A stretch of DNA of 64,000 nt. It comes from Nephrocerus scutellatus (lineage: Eukaryota > Arthropoda > Insecta > Diptera > Pipunculidae). The notes under the pieces were generated by a model that worked only from the letters and a program-made list of their open reading frames with translations, was not told the origin of the DNA and made no database searches. The position numbers and the translations under genes are program-made. Shown here one piece after another: positions 19,622 through 30,423 of the stretch (position 1 is its first letter; the number at the start of each line of letters is the position of its first letter). The stretch is taken from contig OX352765.1 of the NCBI GenBank assembly GCA_947095585.1, positions 56,942,920-57,006,919 on the forward strand, given 5' to 3'.

Positions 19622-19646
19622 TAATCCAGTTAACTAATTGCATTAG
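19622..19646 (+). promoter_or_regulatory. Photoreceptor-type promoter sites: Otd-like TAATCC plus TAAT-N3-ATTA
   Basis: TAATCC (19622-19627) is the core site of K50 homeodomains such as Orthodenticle. Eight bases on lies CTAATTGCATTAG (19634-19646), a TAAT-N3-ATTA site as bound by paired-class homeodomain dimers and seen in the RCSI element of fly rhodopsin promoters. A TTTATATG TATA-like stretch follows at about 19660. The cluster is 245-270 bp upstream of the Gbeta start codon. Function is inferred from motif and gene context only. Confidence 0.45.
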
Positions 19647-19744
19647 GCCTCTTGTAAGTTTTATATGCTACGGCTGCCCTGCATTTAGTTTAGGCTGTGG
19701 CTCTAATTTAGTCTATTTCATTTCATTGGAACACCCGTATTCCC

Positions 19745-19750
19745 TCAGTC
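19745..19750 (+). promoter_or_regulatory. Candidate initiator of the Gbeta gene
   Basis: TCAGTC fits the arthropod initiator consensus TCAKTY. It lies about 100 bp downstream of the homeodomain-site cluster and 141 bp before the ATG. Use as a start site is untested. Confidence 0.35.
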
Positions 19751-19890
19751 GGTTGTCGAATGATAAGGCGAATCCAAATTCTTTTTTTGAATTTTCAGTT
19801 CAATTCTGTCTAAAAAAAAAACTAGAGAATCACTTTTAAAGTTAAAATTTTAATTTATTTTAACATCACTGGAAAGTAAATATAAAGAAA

Positions 19891-22361
19891 ATGCCAAAAG
19901 ATGATCCAGAAGTAGCGGCTCTCAAGGAGGAAATAAACAATATGATTGCAAAATTTAAGGTCTAATATTTTTCATTACGGAATTAACATATTTTACTGAA
20001 CGAATTTTGAATTTCTTCTGGAATTTTCATAAAAAACAAAGTATTTACATTTTGGTTATAATTAGCACAAATACGATATAGAAATACATTTATTAATTTT
20101 GTAATTAATTATTTCAATTATATATAATTTGTAATTAAATGCAATAAAGTGTAAACTAAAATTACGTCAGACGAAAATTAAAATTGTTTTTTTTACAAAT
20201 GAGAGAAATTATATAAATAATTTATTTAAAATTTAAAAATAAATAGGAAATGTATTTCTGCATCGTATTTGTTATAATTATAATCAAAATCTAAGTTTGT
20301 TTTGTTTTTTTAAGTGGGTCCCCATTTCACAGATTTTCCAAATGCGTGTAAAGCGAGAAAAAAATTATTTCAGTTAATTGACTTTTGTAACGAAGTATTC
20401 TCTCTCGCGTCTCGCATTTCATATTCAAATATTCGAAAAAAGTTTAACTGTTTTTGCTTTATGGCTATGGTTTTTTTGTGGAATAGTTTCACTTTATTAA
20501 ACGATTAAACGACTTTTAAATAATTAATTTTGTAGTTTATAACATGCAAAAAAATATCTTTTGTTTTTAATATCTTCCAACAATACAATTACATTTATAA
20601 TGCAAGTTTTTACGTCCACAATTTTTTATGCAGGATGCTCAAAAAGCGCAACAAGATTGCACTTTGGCAGAAAAATGTGGAGACATGGCCGATATACCCA
20701 AGATTCGTCTGTCTTCGAAGAAGGTTCTTAAAGGACACATCAACAAGGTTAACTCTGTGCATTTTGCGGGCGATTCAAGGCATTGTGTTACTGGTTCTCT
20801 CGATGGAAAATTAATTATATGGGACACATGGACAGCCAACAAAGTGCAAGTCAGTACTTAATGCATTCATATTAAAGCTATGAAAGTTTAATGTTTTAAT
20901 TTTATTGGCTGTATTTCCTAGATTATTCCGCTCCGATCGGCATGGGTAATGACAGTAGCTTTCTCACCGTCTGGTAATTTTGTTGCCTGCGGTGGAATGG
21001 ATAATCAATGTACGGTATATGACGTTAACAACCGTGACGCATCCGGCGTTGCGAAAATGACTAGGGAATTGCTGGGCTACGAGGGTTTTTTAAGCTCTTG
21101 TCGTTTTCTTGATGATAATCATTTAATTACAGGTTCTGGAGATATGAAAATGTATGTGATTTTTTGTGGCTAGTCAAATTGGTTCGAACATGGGGTAGCA
21201 ACACATTGAATTAATTTTCGCGTTAGTAGAAGGCCTTCAATTGTGGGAACCGGAGTCCTGTGTTTGAGACGTTGTATATTACTAGATACAGGGTTTTATG
21301 CTTTAAGTGTTATTCCTATTAATGGTTTGAGAAAAAAATATTTATGCAAAAGGAATCCACGCAGAGGAGTAATTGCATTGAAGCAGTTCGTATAAATTGA
21401 AAACTGTAATACTTCCATCGAAGATTTTCTAGTTTTTAAAGTTAAAAAAAATAGTAAAGTCTTTTGTAGCTACGGTTTCTATGAAACAATTTTTTAAATA
21501 AAATTTGTGGCCAATTTGCAACCCTCCGGTGCAACTATCCAATTGATTCTTCCCAACATCGGAATATGTATCTTACATTTAAGCGTTGAAACCTTTCATA
21601 CAAACCAATTTGTATATTATGTAAAGTTTGGAAATGTACATTAATGTTCTTAAAGATGCCACTGGGACCTAGAAAAGGGCGTAAAAACAATGGACTTTAA
21701 TGGACATGCTGGAGATATTGCTTCCATTTCACTTTCACCTGATATGAAGACTTACATTACTGGTTCAGTTGATAAAACTGCCAAGTTGTGGGACGTCCGG
21801 GAAGAGACTCATAAGCAGATGTTCTTTGGTCATGACGCCGATGTCAATTCCGTCTGGGTATATTTTTTTTTTATTTTCACGTAATACCTTAAAATTTTTA
21901 ATTTCTTTTCATTCACAGTATCACAACAGTGGATATGCTTTCGCATCGGGATCAGAAGACCAAACAGCTCGCCTATATGACATTAGATCTGATCAACAAA
22001 TTGGCCACTTTGAGCCTCCAAATAAAAATACTGGTTTTACCTCCTGTGGTAGGATAAGTTGTTTTAAAATTGTTTTGAAGTTAAATATTTTACTTTACTT
22101 TGCAGCATTGTCGTTCAGTGGCCGATACCTAATCTGCGGCGCTGTAGACGGCACTATACATGCATGGGACACCATGAAGGTTGTTCACAATGGTAATATA
22201 TATGCTTGTAAATGTATTAAAACATGATTTATGAAGCAGATATTTATTTTAAAGGGATTCTTAACGGGCACGAGAATCGTGTTACCTCAATTTGTATGAC
22301 ACCAAATGGTATGTGTCTTGCATCAACAAGCTGGGATCAGAATTGTAGAATTTGGGTTTAG
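19891..22361 (+). CDS. Gbeta76C: Heterotrimeric G-protein beta subunit, Gbeta76C-like (seven exons)
   Basis: Exons I read: 19891-19959, 20634-20849, 20922-21151, 21656-21857, 21919-22048, 22106-22192, 22255-22361. All introns are GT-AG. The lengths sum to 1041 nt, i.e. 346 codons plus TAG, and the phases agree at every junction. The protein starts with a short acidic/helical segment (the Ggamma-binding coiled coil). It continues through seven WD40 blades: I-I-W-D near residue 86, T-V-Y-D, C-H-W-D, K-L-W-D, R-L-Y-D, H-A-W-D and the final R-I-W-V. From memory the sequence is very close to fly Gbeta76C, the eye-specific partner of Gq-alpha that couples rhodopsin to phospholipase C at the rhabdomere membrane; its 346-residue length agrees. 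A Trp stands at the exon 4/5 junction where relatives have Cys. No stop or frameshift is seen, so I call it functional. Confidence 0.93.
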
Positions 22362-22476
22362 AATTATTAATTAGAAAAAGTTATGTGTCGTTGAAATTTA
22401 AGTTTGATGTACAGATAAAGAATATCAGTAGATTCTAAACTAATGCTGTATCTAGTCAGTAGTTTAAAAAAAATTA

Positions 22477-22482
22477 AATAAA
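22477..22482 (+). terminator. Polyadenylation signal of the Gbeta gene
   Basis: AATAAA lies 116 bp after the stop codon in AT-rich sequence with no competing signal before it. Cleavage is expected 10-30 bp further on, about 100 bp before the tandem repeat starts. Confidence 0.6.
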
Positions 22483-23525
22483 GATAAACATATTCAGAAA
22501 TTCTGTTTTATATGTGTTTTCCCGGTTAACTTGAAGACTGTTCAGACGCTTACTCGTTGTTTCCATTTCAAATAACAATAAAAAATGCTACAATAAAATA
22601 ATTTGCTTCTGTGCGTGTACACGTATACGGGCTTCAAATAATGCTACAATAAATGAGAGCCGAATTGAAAGGAAAATGTTATAGGATCCTGATGAAATAC
22701 AAAACTTTTGGCTAAAGAGACTCACAGCTGCACATGTACACACATTGTTAGAAAATTTTAATAAAATTCTTGATACGCAGCAAGATATTCCTGAATTTTT
22801 CACGAAAGGAAGAACTTTCTTGATTCCAAAGGATGGAGACTCGGCTAATCCAGCAAATTACAGACCGATAACCTGTTTGTCCACCATGAACAAGGCAATG
22901 ACTTCCATAACTAGCAAACGGATTTGGCAACACTGTCAGTCAAACAACATCATTCCAAGCAAGCAAAAAGGATGTGTAAGAAAGTCGAGAGGATGTAAAG
23001 AGTTGATTGCCATTGATGCTATAATAACTAACAATTCAACTCATAATCGCCGCAACCTCAGTCAGTCTTTCAGCCCTATCTGGTTTTGCATGTGTTTAGC
23101 ACTTAACCAGTCGTCAAATATTGGATATTACATCAAAGCTGGCAATCAGCAAATTAGTATTACCCACTTATTATATATGGACGATTTTAAGCTCTTTGCA
23201 TGATCCAGACAACATCTTGCTAGTCTAATCAATAATGTTAGAAAGTTCAGCAACGACGTCCACATGAACTTTCGATTCGACAAATGCAAAGCAATTGAAA
23301 TGGTTAGAGGAAAAGTCATGCGAACTGAAGGATTTTCATTTAATGAAGGGTTCATAGAGGTGCTGGGTGATGAAGAGAGCTACAAATACCTAGGTTTGCA
23401 TCAAATGCGTGGAATACAGCAATGCAGGAAGAAAAACAGTATCGAAGTTCGCTTTTATGAAATATTTAAACGGCTATGTAAAAGCAAGCTCAAGTGGTAA
23501 TTACACAAAAGCCCTTAACATGTAA

Positions 23526-23647
23526 GTGGGAGCCGTGGCTCAGTGGAAATGCACATGGCTGCTGAGCAGGGAGATCAGGTTCGAATCCCAGCAACACCAA
23601 AAAGTATTTTTCGAGGTGTTCCACCTCTCGCGAATGAGTGACAAAAA
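23526..23647 (+). mobile_element. tRNA-derived SINE (unit 1)
   Basis: A-box TGGCTCAGTGG is at 23536-23546 and B-box GGTTCGAATCC at 23578-23588, RNA polymerase III promoter spacing as in tRNA genes. They are followed by the family blocks AAAAAGTATTTTTCGAGG and CACCTCTCGCGAATG. It lies inside the Dong-like pseudogene and replaces about a dozen codons, so a small target deletion accompanied insertion. The stem pairing of a real tRNA is not met. Confidence 0.65.
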
Positions 23648-24439
23648 TTGGAGTCGAACTGAATTGGAAGAAATCGAACGACGAATCAGGACAATGTTGT
23701 ATTGACCACTTACCGCTTTCACCACCAGAGCGGCAGTAGATCGTATTTATCTACCAAGAAACGAAGATGGCCAAGGTATCGCGGACATATATAGCCAACA
23801 CTTTACCCAACTTGACAAACTGTGAAAAATTTTCGTTGAAAGCATTGAGAACAACCATAAATACCATTTATTGATGCAACTAGATAAGAAGTTTACACCT
23901 CTACAATTAGGAGACATGAAGTTTCAACCGGGCAATATCATCCGCATGACCACTACCACTACCATTATTGAGGCATGGAAAAGCAAATCTATCCATGGAA
24001 AATATCCATATCAACTTAGTGGGAATGGATTAAACAAGGAAGCTTCAACAATCTGGTTGGAAAAAGGTCAACTGTTCCTTGAAACGGAAGCATTTACTAT
24101 CGCAATGCAAGATGGAATTATCGCAACAAAACATTATCGGCGAGCAATGCTACACGAAGATATAGATAGCATTGCCGTCAATGTCGACAGGGGTATAATC
24201 CATAGAACACATAATTAATGGATGTACAACATTCGCAAACGACGACTACCTCAAGCGGCACAATTACATAGCTAAGATCATACATCAAGAGCTAGCCATT
24301 AGATGTAAATTCATTGAAGTGAAAAAAGCACATTATCAGTATAAAACAATTCTGGTAAATTCCAATTACAAATTATACTGGGATCGGACGATGACCACTG
24401 ATCATACGATTCTTGCAAATCGACCAGATAGTATATGAC

Positions 24440-24698
24440 TTGACAAGGTAGGTAGGTAGGTAGAGTGGTGGTCCACGCTGTGCTTGCGAGGTCCTCAATT
24501 AGCGCTAGTATGCGCTATTTTGATGCCACAAAGCTCGAGGGTTCTAGCATGGATAAGGACATGGTTTAAATCCAGCCTGGAGCGTTCAGGTATGAGATCA
24601 AGTTGATGATCCTGTAATCCGAGAGCTCTTTCAGGTCGTAAAAATGGTTTACCCAAATGCGTTGTCTTGACCCTGCTAGGGCCGGATGGATTGACAAG
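24440..24698 (-). mobile_element. 243-bp insertion with 8-bp target duplication (unit 1)
   Basis: TTGACAAG occurs at 24440-24447 and 24691-24698 and brackets 24448-24690. Removing the insert and one repeat restores the endonuclease frame from R-P-D-S-I to T-S-K-N-C-W-I-L-D. The left edge is GTAGGTAGGTAGGTAG, i.e. a CTAC-repeat tail on the minus strand. The element is therefore a SINE or the 3' end of a LINE inserted in reverse. No coding match was found. Confidence 0.75.
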
Positions 24699-24974
24699 AC
24701 TTCTAAGAATTGCTGGATTTTAGATGTGGCCATACCGCTTTCTGTAAACATGCATAGAACGTATGGGGAAAAAGTGGCGAAATATGTTGACTTGGCACGC
24801 GAAATAAAGCAAAGTGAGAGACTAATCAATATCCGTATTGTCCCAATTATCATATCTATTACAGGAGTTATAGAGCAAGCTGTAATCGACGAGTTAAAAA
24901 AATTGAACTACACCTTTTGCATGAGATGTCGAAAGCTGTTATCCTAAACACATGCAGTGCGCAAATTCCTAGAG

Positions 24975-25324
24975 CGCACCAAGTGCCGATATGACTTGCA
25001 GTCTAAACTGCCATCGTACTTGGTGAAAATCGACCCCAGCTCGCGCGGTATATGGGGGGGGGGGAAGTGGCATGGGACAGTAATAATCGTTTTCTCATAA
25101 AGTACCAGTCGGAAACACAATCAATCTCCGAGTTTGTTGCTTGTCTTCGAACGGGCATAAACAAATGTGAATATGTGTCCAATTGTGATTGCAAAAGTTC
25201 AGTCGCAGATTTTTTTCTAAGGGCACAGTTCATTCGTGGGGTTCGCGACAACAATACACGAGAGCAACTTCTTCAATCAACCACGTCTAAATTCGATGAA
25301 ATTGTTGCAAAAGCATTGGTGCTT
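24975..25324 (+). pseudogene. Gypsy B gag, 5' fragment (unit 1)
   Basis: The frame contains S-I-S-E-F-V-A-C-L-R, L-R-A-Q-F-I-R-G-V-R-D-N and R-E-Q-L-L-Q-S, a Ty3/gypsy capsid pattern. It is cut at the unit junction after I-V-A-K-A-L-V-L. A long G-run at about 25055-25065 varies in length among units. Confidence 0.75.
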
Positions 25325-26247
25325 TTGCTTCTGTGCGTGTACACGTATACGGGCTTCAAATAATGCTACAATAAATGAGAGCCGAATTGAAAGGAAAATG
25401 TTATAGGATCCTGATGAAATACAAAACTTTTGGCTAAAGAGACTCACAGCTGCACATGTACACACATTGTTAGAAAATTTTAATAAAATTCTTGATACGC
25501 AGCAAGATATTCCTGAATTTTTCACGAAAGGAAGAACTTTCTTGATTCCAAAGGATGGAGACTCGGCTAATCCAGCAAATTACAGACCGATAACCTGTTT
25601 GTCCACCATGAACAAGGCAATGACTTCCATAACTAGCAAACGGATTTGGCAACACTGTCAGTCAAACAACATCATTCCAAGCAAGCAAAAAGGATGTGTA
25701 AGAAAGTCGAGAGGATGTAAAGAGTTGATTGCCATTGATGCTATAATAACTAACAATTCAACTCATAATCGCCGCAACCTCAGTCAGTCTTTCAGCCCTA
25801 TCTGGTTTTGCATGTGTTTAGCACTTAACCAGTCGTCAAATATTGGATATTACATCAAAGCTGGCAATCAGCAAATTAGTATTACCCACTTATTATATAT
25901 GGACGATTTTAAGCTCTTTGCATGATCCAGACAACATCTTGCTAGTCTAATCAATAATGTTAGAAAGTTCAGCAACGACGTCCACATGAACTTTCGATTC
26001 GACAAATGCAAAGCAATTGAAATGGTTAGAGGAAAAGTCATGCGAACTGAAGGATTTTCATTTAATGAAGGGTTCATAGAGGTGCTGGGTGATGAAGAGA
26101 GCTACAAATACCTAGGTTTGCATCAAATGCGTGGAATACAGCAATGCAGGAAGAAAAACAGTATCGAAGTTCGCTTTTATGAAATATTTAAACGGCTATG
26201 TAAAAGCAAGCTCAAGTGGTAATTACACAAAAGCCCTTAACATGTAA

Positions 26248-26369
26248 GTGGGAGCCGTGGCTCAGTGGAAATGCACATGGCTGCTGAGCAGGGAGATCAG
26301 GTTCGAATCCCAGCAACACCAAAAAGTATTTTTCGAGGTGTTCCACCTCTCGCGAATGAGTGACAAAAA
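26248..26369 (+). mobile_element. tRNA-derived SINE (unit 2)
   Basis: Duplicate of 23526-23647, with identical A and B boxes. Confidence 0.65.
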
Positions 26370-27164
26370 TTGGAGTCGAACTGAATTGGAAGAAATCGAA
26401 CGACGAATCAGGACAATGTTGTATTGACCACTTACCGCTTTCACCACCCAGAGCGGCAGTAGATCGTATTTATCTACCAAGAAACGAAGGTGGCCAAGGT
26501 ATCGCGGACATATATAGCCAACACTTTACCCAACTTGACAAACTGTGAAAAATTTTCGTTGAAAGCATTGAGAACAACCATAAATACCATTTATTGATGC
26601 AACTAGATAAGAAGTTTACACCTCTACAATTAGGAGACATGAAGTTTCAACCGGGCAATATCATCCGCATGACCACTACCACTACCATTATTGAGGCATG
26701 GAAAAGCAAATCTATCCATGGAAAATATCCATATCAACTTAGTGGGAATGGATTAAACAAGGAAGCTTCAACAATCTGGTTGCAAAAAGGTCAACTGTTC
26801 CTTGAAACGGAAGCATTTACTATCGCAATGCAAGATGGAATTATCGCAACAAAACATTATCGGCGAGCAATGCTACACGAAGATATAGATAGCATTGCCG
26901 TCAATGTCGACAGGGGTATAATCCATAGAACACATAATTAATGGAGATGTACAACATTCGCAAACCACGACTACCTCAAGCGGCACAATTACATAGCTAA
27001 GATCATACATCAAGAGCTAGCCATTAGATGTAAATTCATTGAAGTGAAAAAAGCACATTATCAGTATAAAACAATTCTGGTAAATTCCAATTACAAATTA
27101 TACTGGGATCGGACGATGACCACTGATCATACGATTCTTGCAAATCGACCAGATAGTATATGAC

Positions 27165-27423
27165 TTGACAAGGTAGGTAGGTAGGTAGAGTGGTGGTCCA
27201 CGCTGTGCTTGCGAGGTCCTCAATTAGCGCTAGTATGCGCTATTTTGATGCCACAAAGCTCGAGGGTTCTAGCATGGATAAGGACATGGTTTAAATCCAG
27301 CCTGGAGCGTTCAGGTATGAGATCAAGTTGATGATCCTGTAATCCGAGAGCTCTTTCAGGTCGTAAAAATGGTTTACCCAAATGCGTTGTCTTGACCCTG
27401 CTAGGGCCGGATGGATTGACAAG
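27165..27423 (-). mobile_element. 243-bp insertion with 8-bp target duplication (unit 2)
   Basis: TTGACAAG at 27165-27172 and 27416-27423. The insert 27173-27415 matches that of unit 1. Confidence 0.75.
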
Positions 27424-27699
27424 ACTTCTAAGAATTGCTGGATTTTAGATGTGGCCATACCGCTTTCTGTAAACATGCATAGAACGTATGGGGAAAAAGT
27501 GGCGAAATATGTTGACTTGGCACGCGAAATAAAGCAACGTGAGAGACTAATCAATATCCGTATTGTCCCAATTATCATATCTATTACAGGAGTTATAGAG
27601 CAAGCTGTAATCGACGAGTTAAAAAAATTGAACTACACCTTTTGCATGAGATGTCGAAAGCTGTTATCCTAAACACATGCAGTGCGCAAATTCCTAGAG

Positions 27700-28050
27700 C
27701 GCACCAAGTGCCGATATGACTTGCAGTCTAAACTGCCATCGTTCTTGGTGAAAATCGACCCCAGCTCGCGCGGTATATGGGGGGGGGGGGAAGTGGCATG
27801 GGACAGTAATAATCGTTTTCTCATAAAGTACCAGTCGGAAACACAATCAATCTCCGAGTTTGTTGCTTGTCTTCGAACGGGCATAAACAAATGTGAATAT
27901 GTGTCCAATTGTGATTGCAAAAGTTCAGTCGCAGATTTTTTTCTAAGGGCACAGTTCATTCGTGGGGTTCGCGACAACAATACACGAGAGCAACTTCTTC
28001 AATCAACCACGTCTAAATTCGATGAAATTGTTGCAAAAGCATTGGTGCTT
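27700..28050 (+). pseudogene. Gypsy B gag, 5' fragment (unit 2)
   Basis: Same content and end point as in unit 1. The G-run near 27779 is of different length, which keeps a 135-residue frame open from 27682. That frame begins in the Dong-like tail and is an artefact of the junction. Confidence 0.75.
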
Positions 28051-28973
28051 TTGCTTCTGTGCGTGTACACGTATACGGGCTTCAAATAATGCTACAATAA
28101 ATGAGAGCCGAATTGAAAGGAAAATGTTATAGGATCCTGATGAAATACAAAACTTTTGGCTAAAGAGACTCACAGCTGCACATGTACACACATTGTTAGA
28201 AAATTTTAATAAAATTCTTGATACGCAGCAAGATATTCCTGAATTTTTCACGAAAGGAAGAACTTTCTTGATTCCAAAGGATGGAGACTCGGCTAATCCA
28301 GCAAATTACAGACCGATAACCTGTTTGTCCACCATGAACAAGGCAATGACTTCCATAACTAGCAAACGGATTTGGCAACACTGTCAGTCAAACAACATCA
28401 TTCCAAGCAAGCAAAAAGGATGTGTAAGAAAGTCGAGAGGATGTAAAGAGTTGATTGCCATTGATGCTATAATAACTAACAATTCAACTTATAATCGCCG
28501 CAACCTCAGTCAGTCTTTCAGCCCTATCTGGTTTTGCATGTGTTTAGCACTTAACCAGTCGTCAAATATTGGATATTACATCAAAGCTGGCAATCAGCAA
28601 ATTAGTATTACCCACTTATTATATATGGACGATTTTAAGCTCTTTGCATGATCCAGACAACATCTTGCTAGTCTAATCAATAATGTTAGAAAGTTCAGCA
28701 ACGACGTCCACATGAACTTTCGATTCGACAAATGCAAAGCAATTGAAATGGTTAGAGGAAAAGTCATGCGAACTGAAGGATTTTCATTTAATGAAGGGTT
28801 CATAGAGGTGCTGGGTGATGAAGAGAGCTACAAATACCTAGGTTTGCATCAAATGCGTGGAATACAGCAATGCAGGAAGAAAAACAGTATCGAAGTTCGC
28901 TTTTATGAAATATTTAAACGGCTATGTAAAAGCAAGCTCAAGTGGTAATTACACAAAAGCCCTTAACATGTAA

Positions 28974-29095
28974 GTGGGAGCCGTGGCTCAGTGGAAATGC
29001 ACATGGCTGCTGAGCAGGGAGATCAGGTTCGAATCCCAGCAACACCAAAAAGTATTTTTCGAGGTGTTCCACCTCTCGCGAATGAGTGACAAAAA
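28974..29095 (+). mobile_element. tRNA-derived SINE (unit 3)
   Basis: Duplicate of 23526-23647. Confidence 0.65.
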
Positions 29096-29888
29096 TTGGA
29101 GTCGAACTGAATTGGAAGAAATCGAACGACGAATCAGGACAATGTTGTATTGACCACTTACCGCTTTCACCACCCAGAGCGGCAGTAGATCGTATTTATC
29201 TACCAAGAAACGAAGGTGGCCAAGGTATCGCGGACATATATAGCCAACACTTTACCCAACTTGACAAACTGTGAAAAATTTTCGTTGAAAGCATTGAGAA
29301 CAACCATAAATACCATTTATTGATGCAACTAGATAAGAAGTTTACACCTCTACAATTAGGAGACATGAAGTTTCAACCGGGCAATATCATCCGCATGACC
29401 ACTACCACTACCATTATTGAGGCATGGAAAAGCAAATCTATCCATGGAAAATATCCATATCAACTTAGTGGGAATGGATTAAACAAGGAAGCTTCAACAA
29501 TCTGGTTGCAAAAAGGTCAACTGTTCCTTGAAACGGAAGCATTTACTATCGCAATGCAAGATGGAATTATCGCAACAAAACATTATCGGCGAGCAATGCT
29601 ACACGAAGATATAGATAGCATTGCCGTCAATGTCGACAGGGGTATAATCCATAGAACACATAATTAATGGATGTACAACATTCGCAAACCACGACTACCT
29701 CAAGCGGCACAATTACATAGCTAAGATCATACATCAAGAGCTAGCCATTAGATGTAAATTCATTGAAGTGAAAAAAGCACATTATCAGTATAAAACAATT
29801 CTGGTAAATTCCAATTACAAATTATACTGGGATCGGACGATGACCACTGATCATACGATTCTTGCAAATCGACCAGATAGTATATGAC

Positions 29889-30147
29889 TTGACAAGGTAG
29901 GTAGGTAGGTAGAGTGGTGGTCCACGCTGTGCTTGCGAGGTCCTCAATTAGCGCTAGTATGCGCTATTTTGATGCCACAAAGCTCGAGGGTTCTAGCATG
30001 GATAAGGACATGGTTTAAATCCAGCCTGGAGCGTTCAGGTATGAGATCAAGTTGATGATCCTGTAATCCGAGAGCTCTTTCAGGTCGTAAAAATGGTTTA
30101 CCCAAATGCGTTGTCTTGACCCTGCTAGGGCCGGATGGATTGACAAG
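29889..30147 (-). mobile_element. 243-bp insertion with 8-bp target duplication (unit 3)
   Basis: TTGACAAG at 29889-29896 and 30140-30147. The insert 29897-30139 matches the other units. Confidence 0.75.
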
Positions 30148-30423
30148 ACTTCTAAGAATTGCTGGATTTTAGATGTGGCCATACCGCTTTCTGTAAACAT
30201 GCATAGAACGTATGGGGAAAAAGTGGCGAAATATGTTGACTTGGCACGCGAAATAAAGCAACGTGAGAGACTAATCAATATCCGTATTGTCCCAATTATC
30301 ATATCTATTACAGGAGTTATAGAGCAAGCTGTAATCGACGAGTTAAAAAAATTGAACTACACCTTTTGCATGAGATGTCGAAAGCTGTTATCCTAAACAC
30401 ATGCAGTGCGCAAATTCCTAGAG

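Larger units (their letters stand above)
22685..24974 (+). pseudogene. R4/Dong-like non-LTR retrotransposon, 5'-truncated (unit 1)
   Basis: The RT opens with D-P-D-E-I-Q-N-F-W-L-K-R, then N-P-A-N-Y-R-P-I-T-C-L-S-T and G-C-V-R-K-S-R-G-C-K-E-L. The catalytic L-L-Y-M-D-D-F-K-L-F-A is followed by a TGA (23202). After a frameshift and a SINE come R-I-Y-L-P-R-N-E-D-G-Q-G and W-L-E-K-G-Q-L-F-L-E-T-E. Next are Y-K-L-Y-W-D-R and R-P-D-S-I, the first part of a restriction-like endonuclease. After a second insertion I-L-D-V-A-I-P and I-V-P-I-I-I-S follow, and the protein ends near V-I-L-N-T-C and R-K-F-L. This order fits the R4/Dong group as I recall it. N-terminal sequence and a 3' tail are missing. 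Confidence 0.75.
25407..27699 (+). pseudogene. R4/Dong-like non-LTR retrotransposon (unit 2)
   Basis: Same structure as the unit 1 copy, including the same stop after Y-M-D-D-F-K-L-F-A and the same two insertions. A TG-A-G duplication-like change (ATGGAGATGTAC against ATGGATGTAC) after the stop near 26942 is private to this copy. Confidence 0.75.
28133..30423 (+). pseudogene. R4/Dong-like non-LTR retrotransposon (unit 3)
   Basis: Same structure as units 1 and 2. One private change turns A-C-T-C-A-T into A-C-T-T-A-T (His to Tyr) near 28490. The endonuclease and RT are broken at the same places as in the other units. Confidence 0.75.

Noticed and set aside
19444..19839. 131-codon frame upstream of the Gbeta gene
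   Set aside because: There is no recognisable domain. It overlaps the predicted promoter and 5' UTR of the Gbeta gene, and its Lys/Ser-rich composition fits chance in AT-rich DNA.
22588..22803. Minus-strand frames repeated in each 2.72-kb unit
   Set aside because: They are antisense shadows of the RT and gag frames and repeat only because the unit does.
23526..23597. Functional tRNA gene
   Set aside because: A and B boxes are present, but I cannot fold proper acceptor and anticodon stems. The sequence is shared with a diverged copy having extra 3' blocks, which fits a SINE.
27682..28089. 135-codon frame as an independent gene
   Set aside because: It starts in the Dong-like tail, crosses a variable G-run, reads part of gypsy B gag and then runs over the unit junction. 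It is an artefact of the tandem structure.
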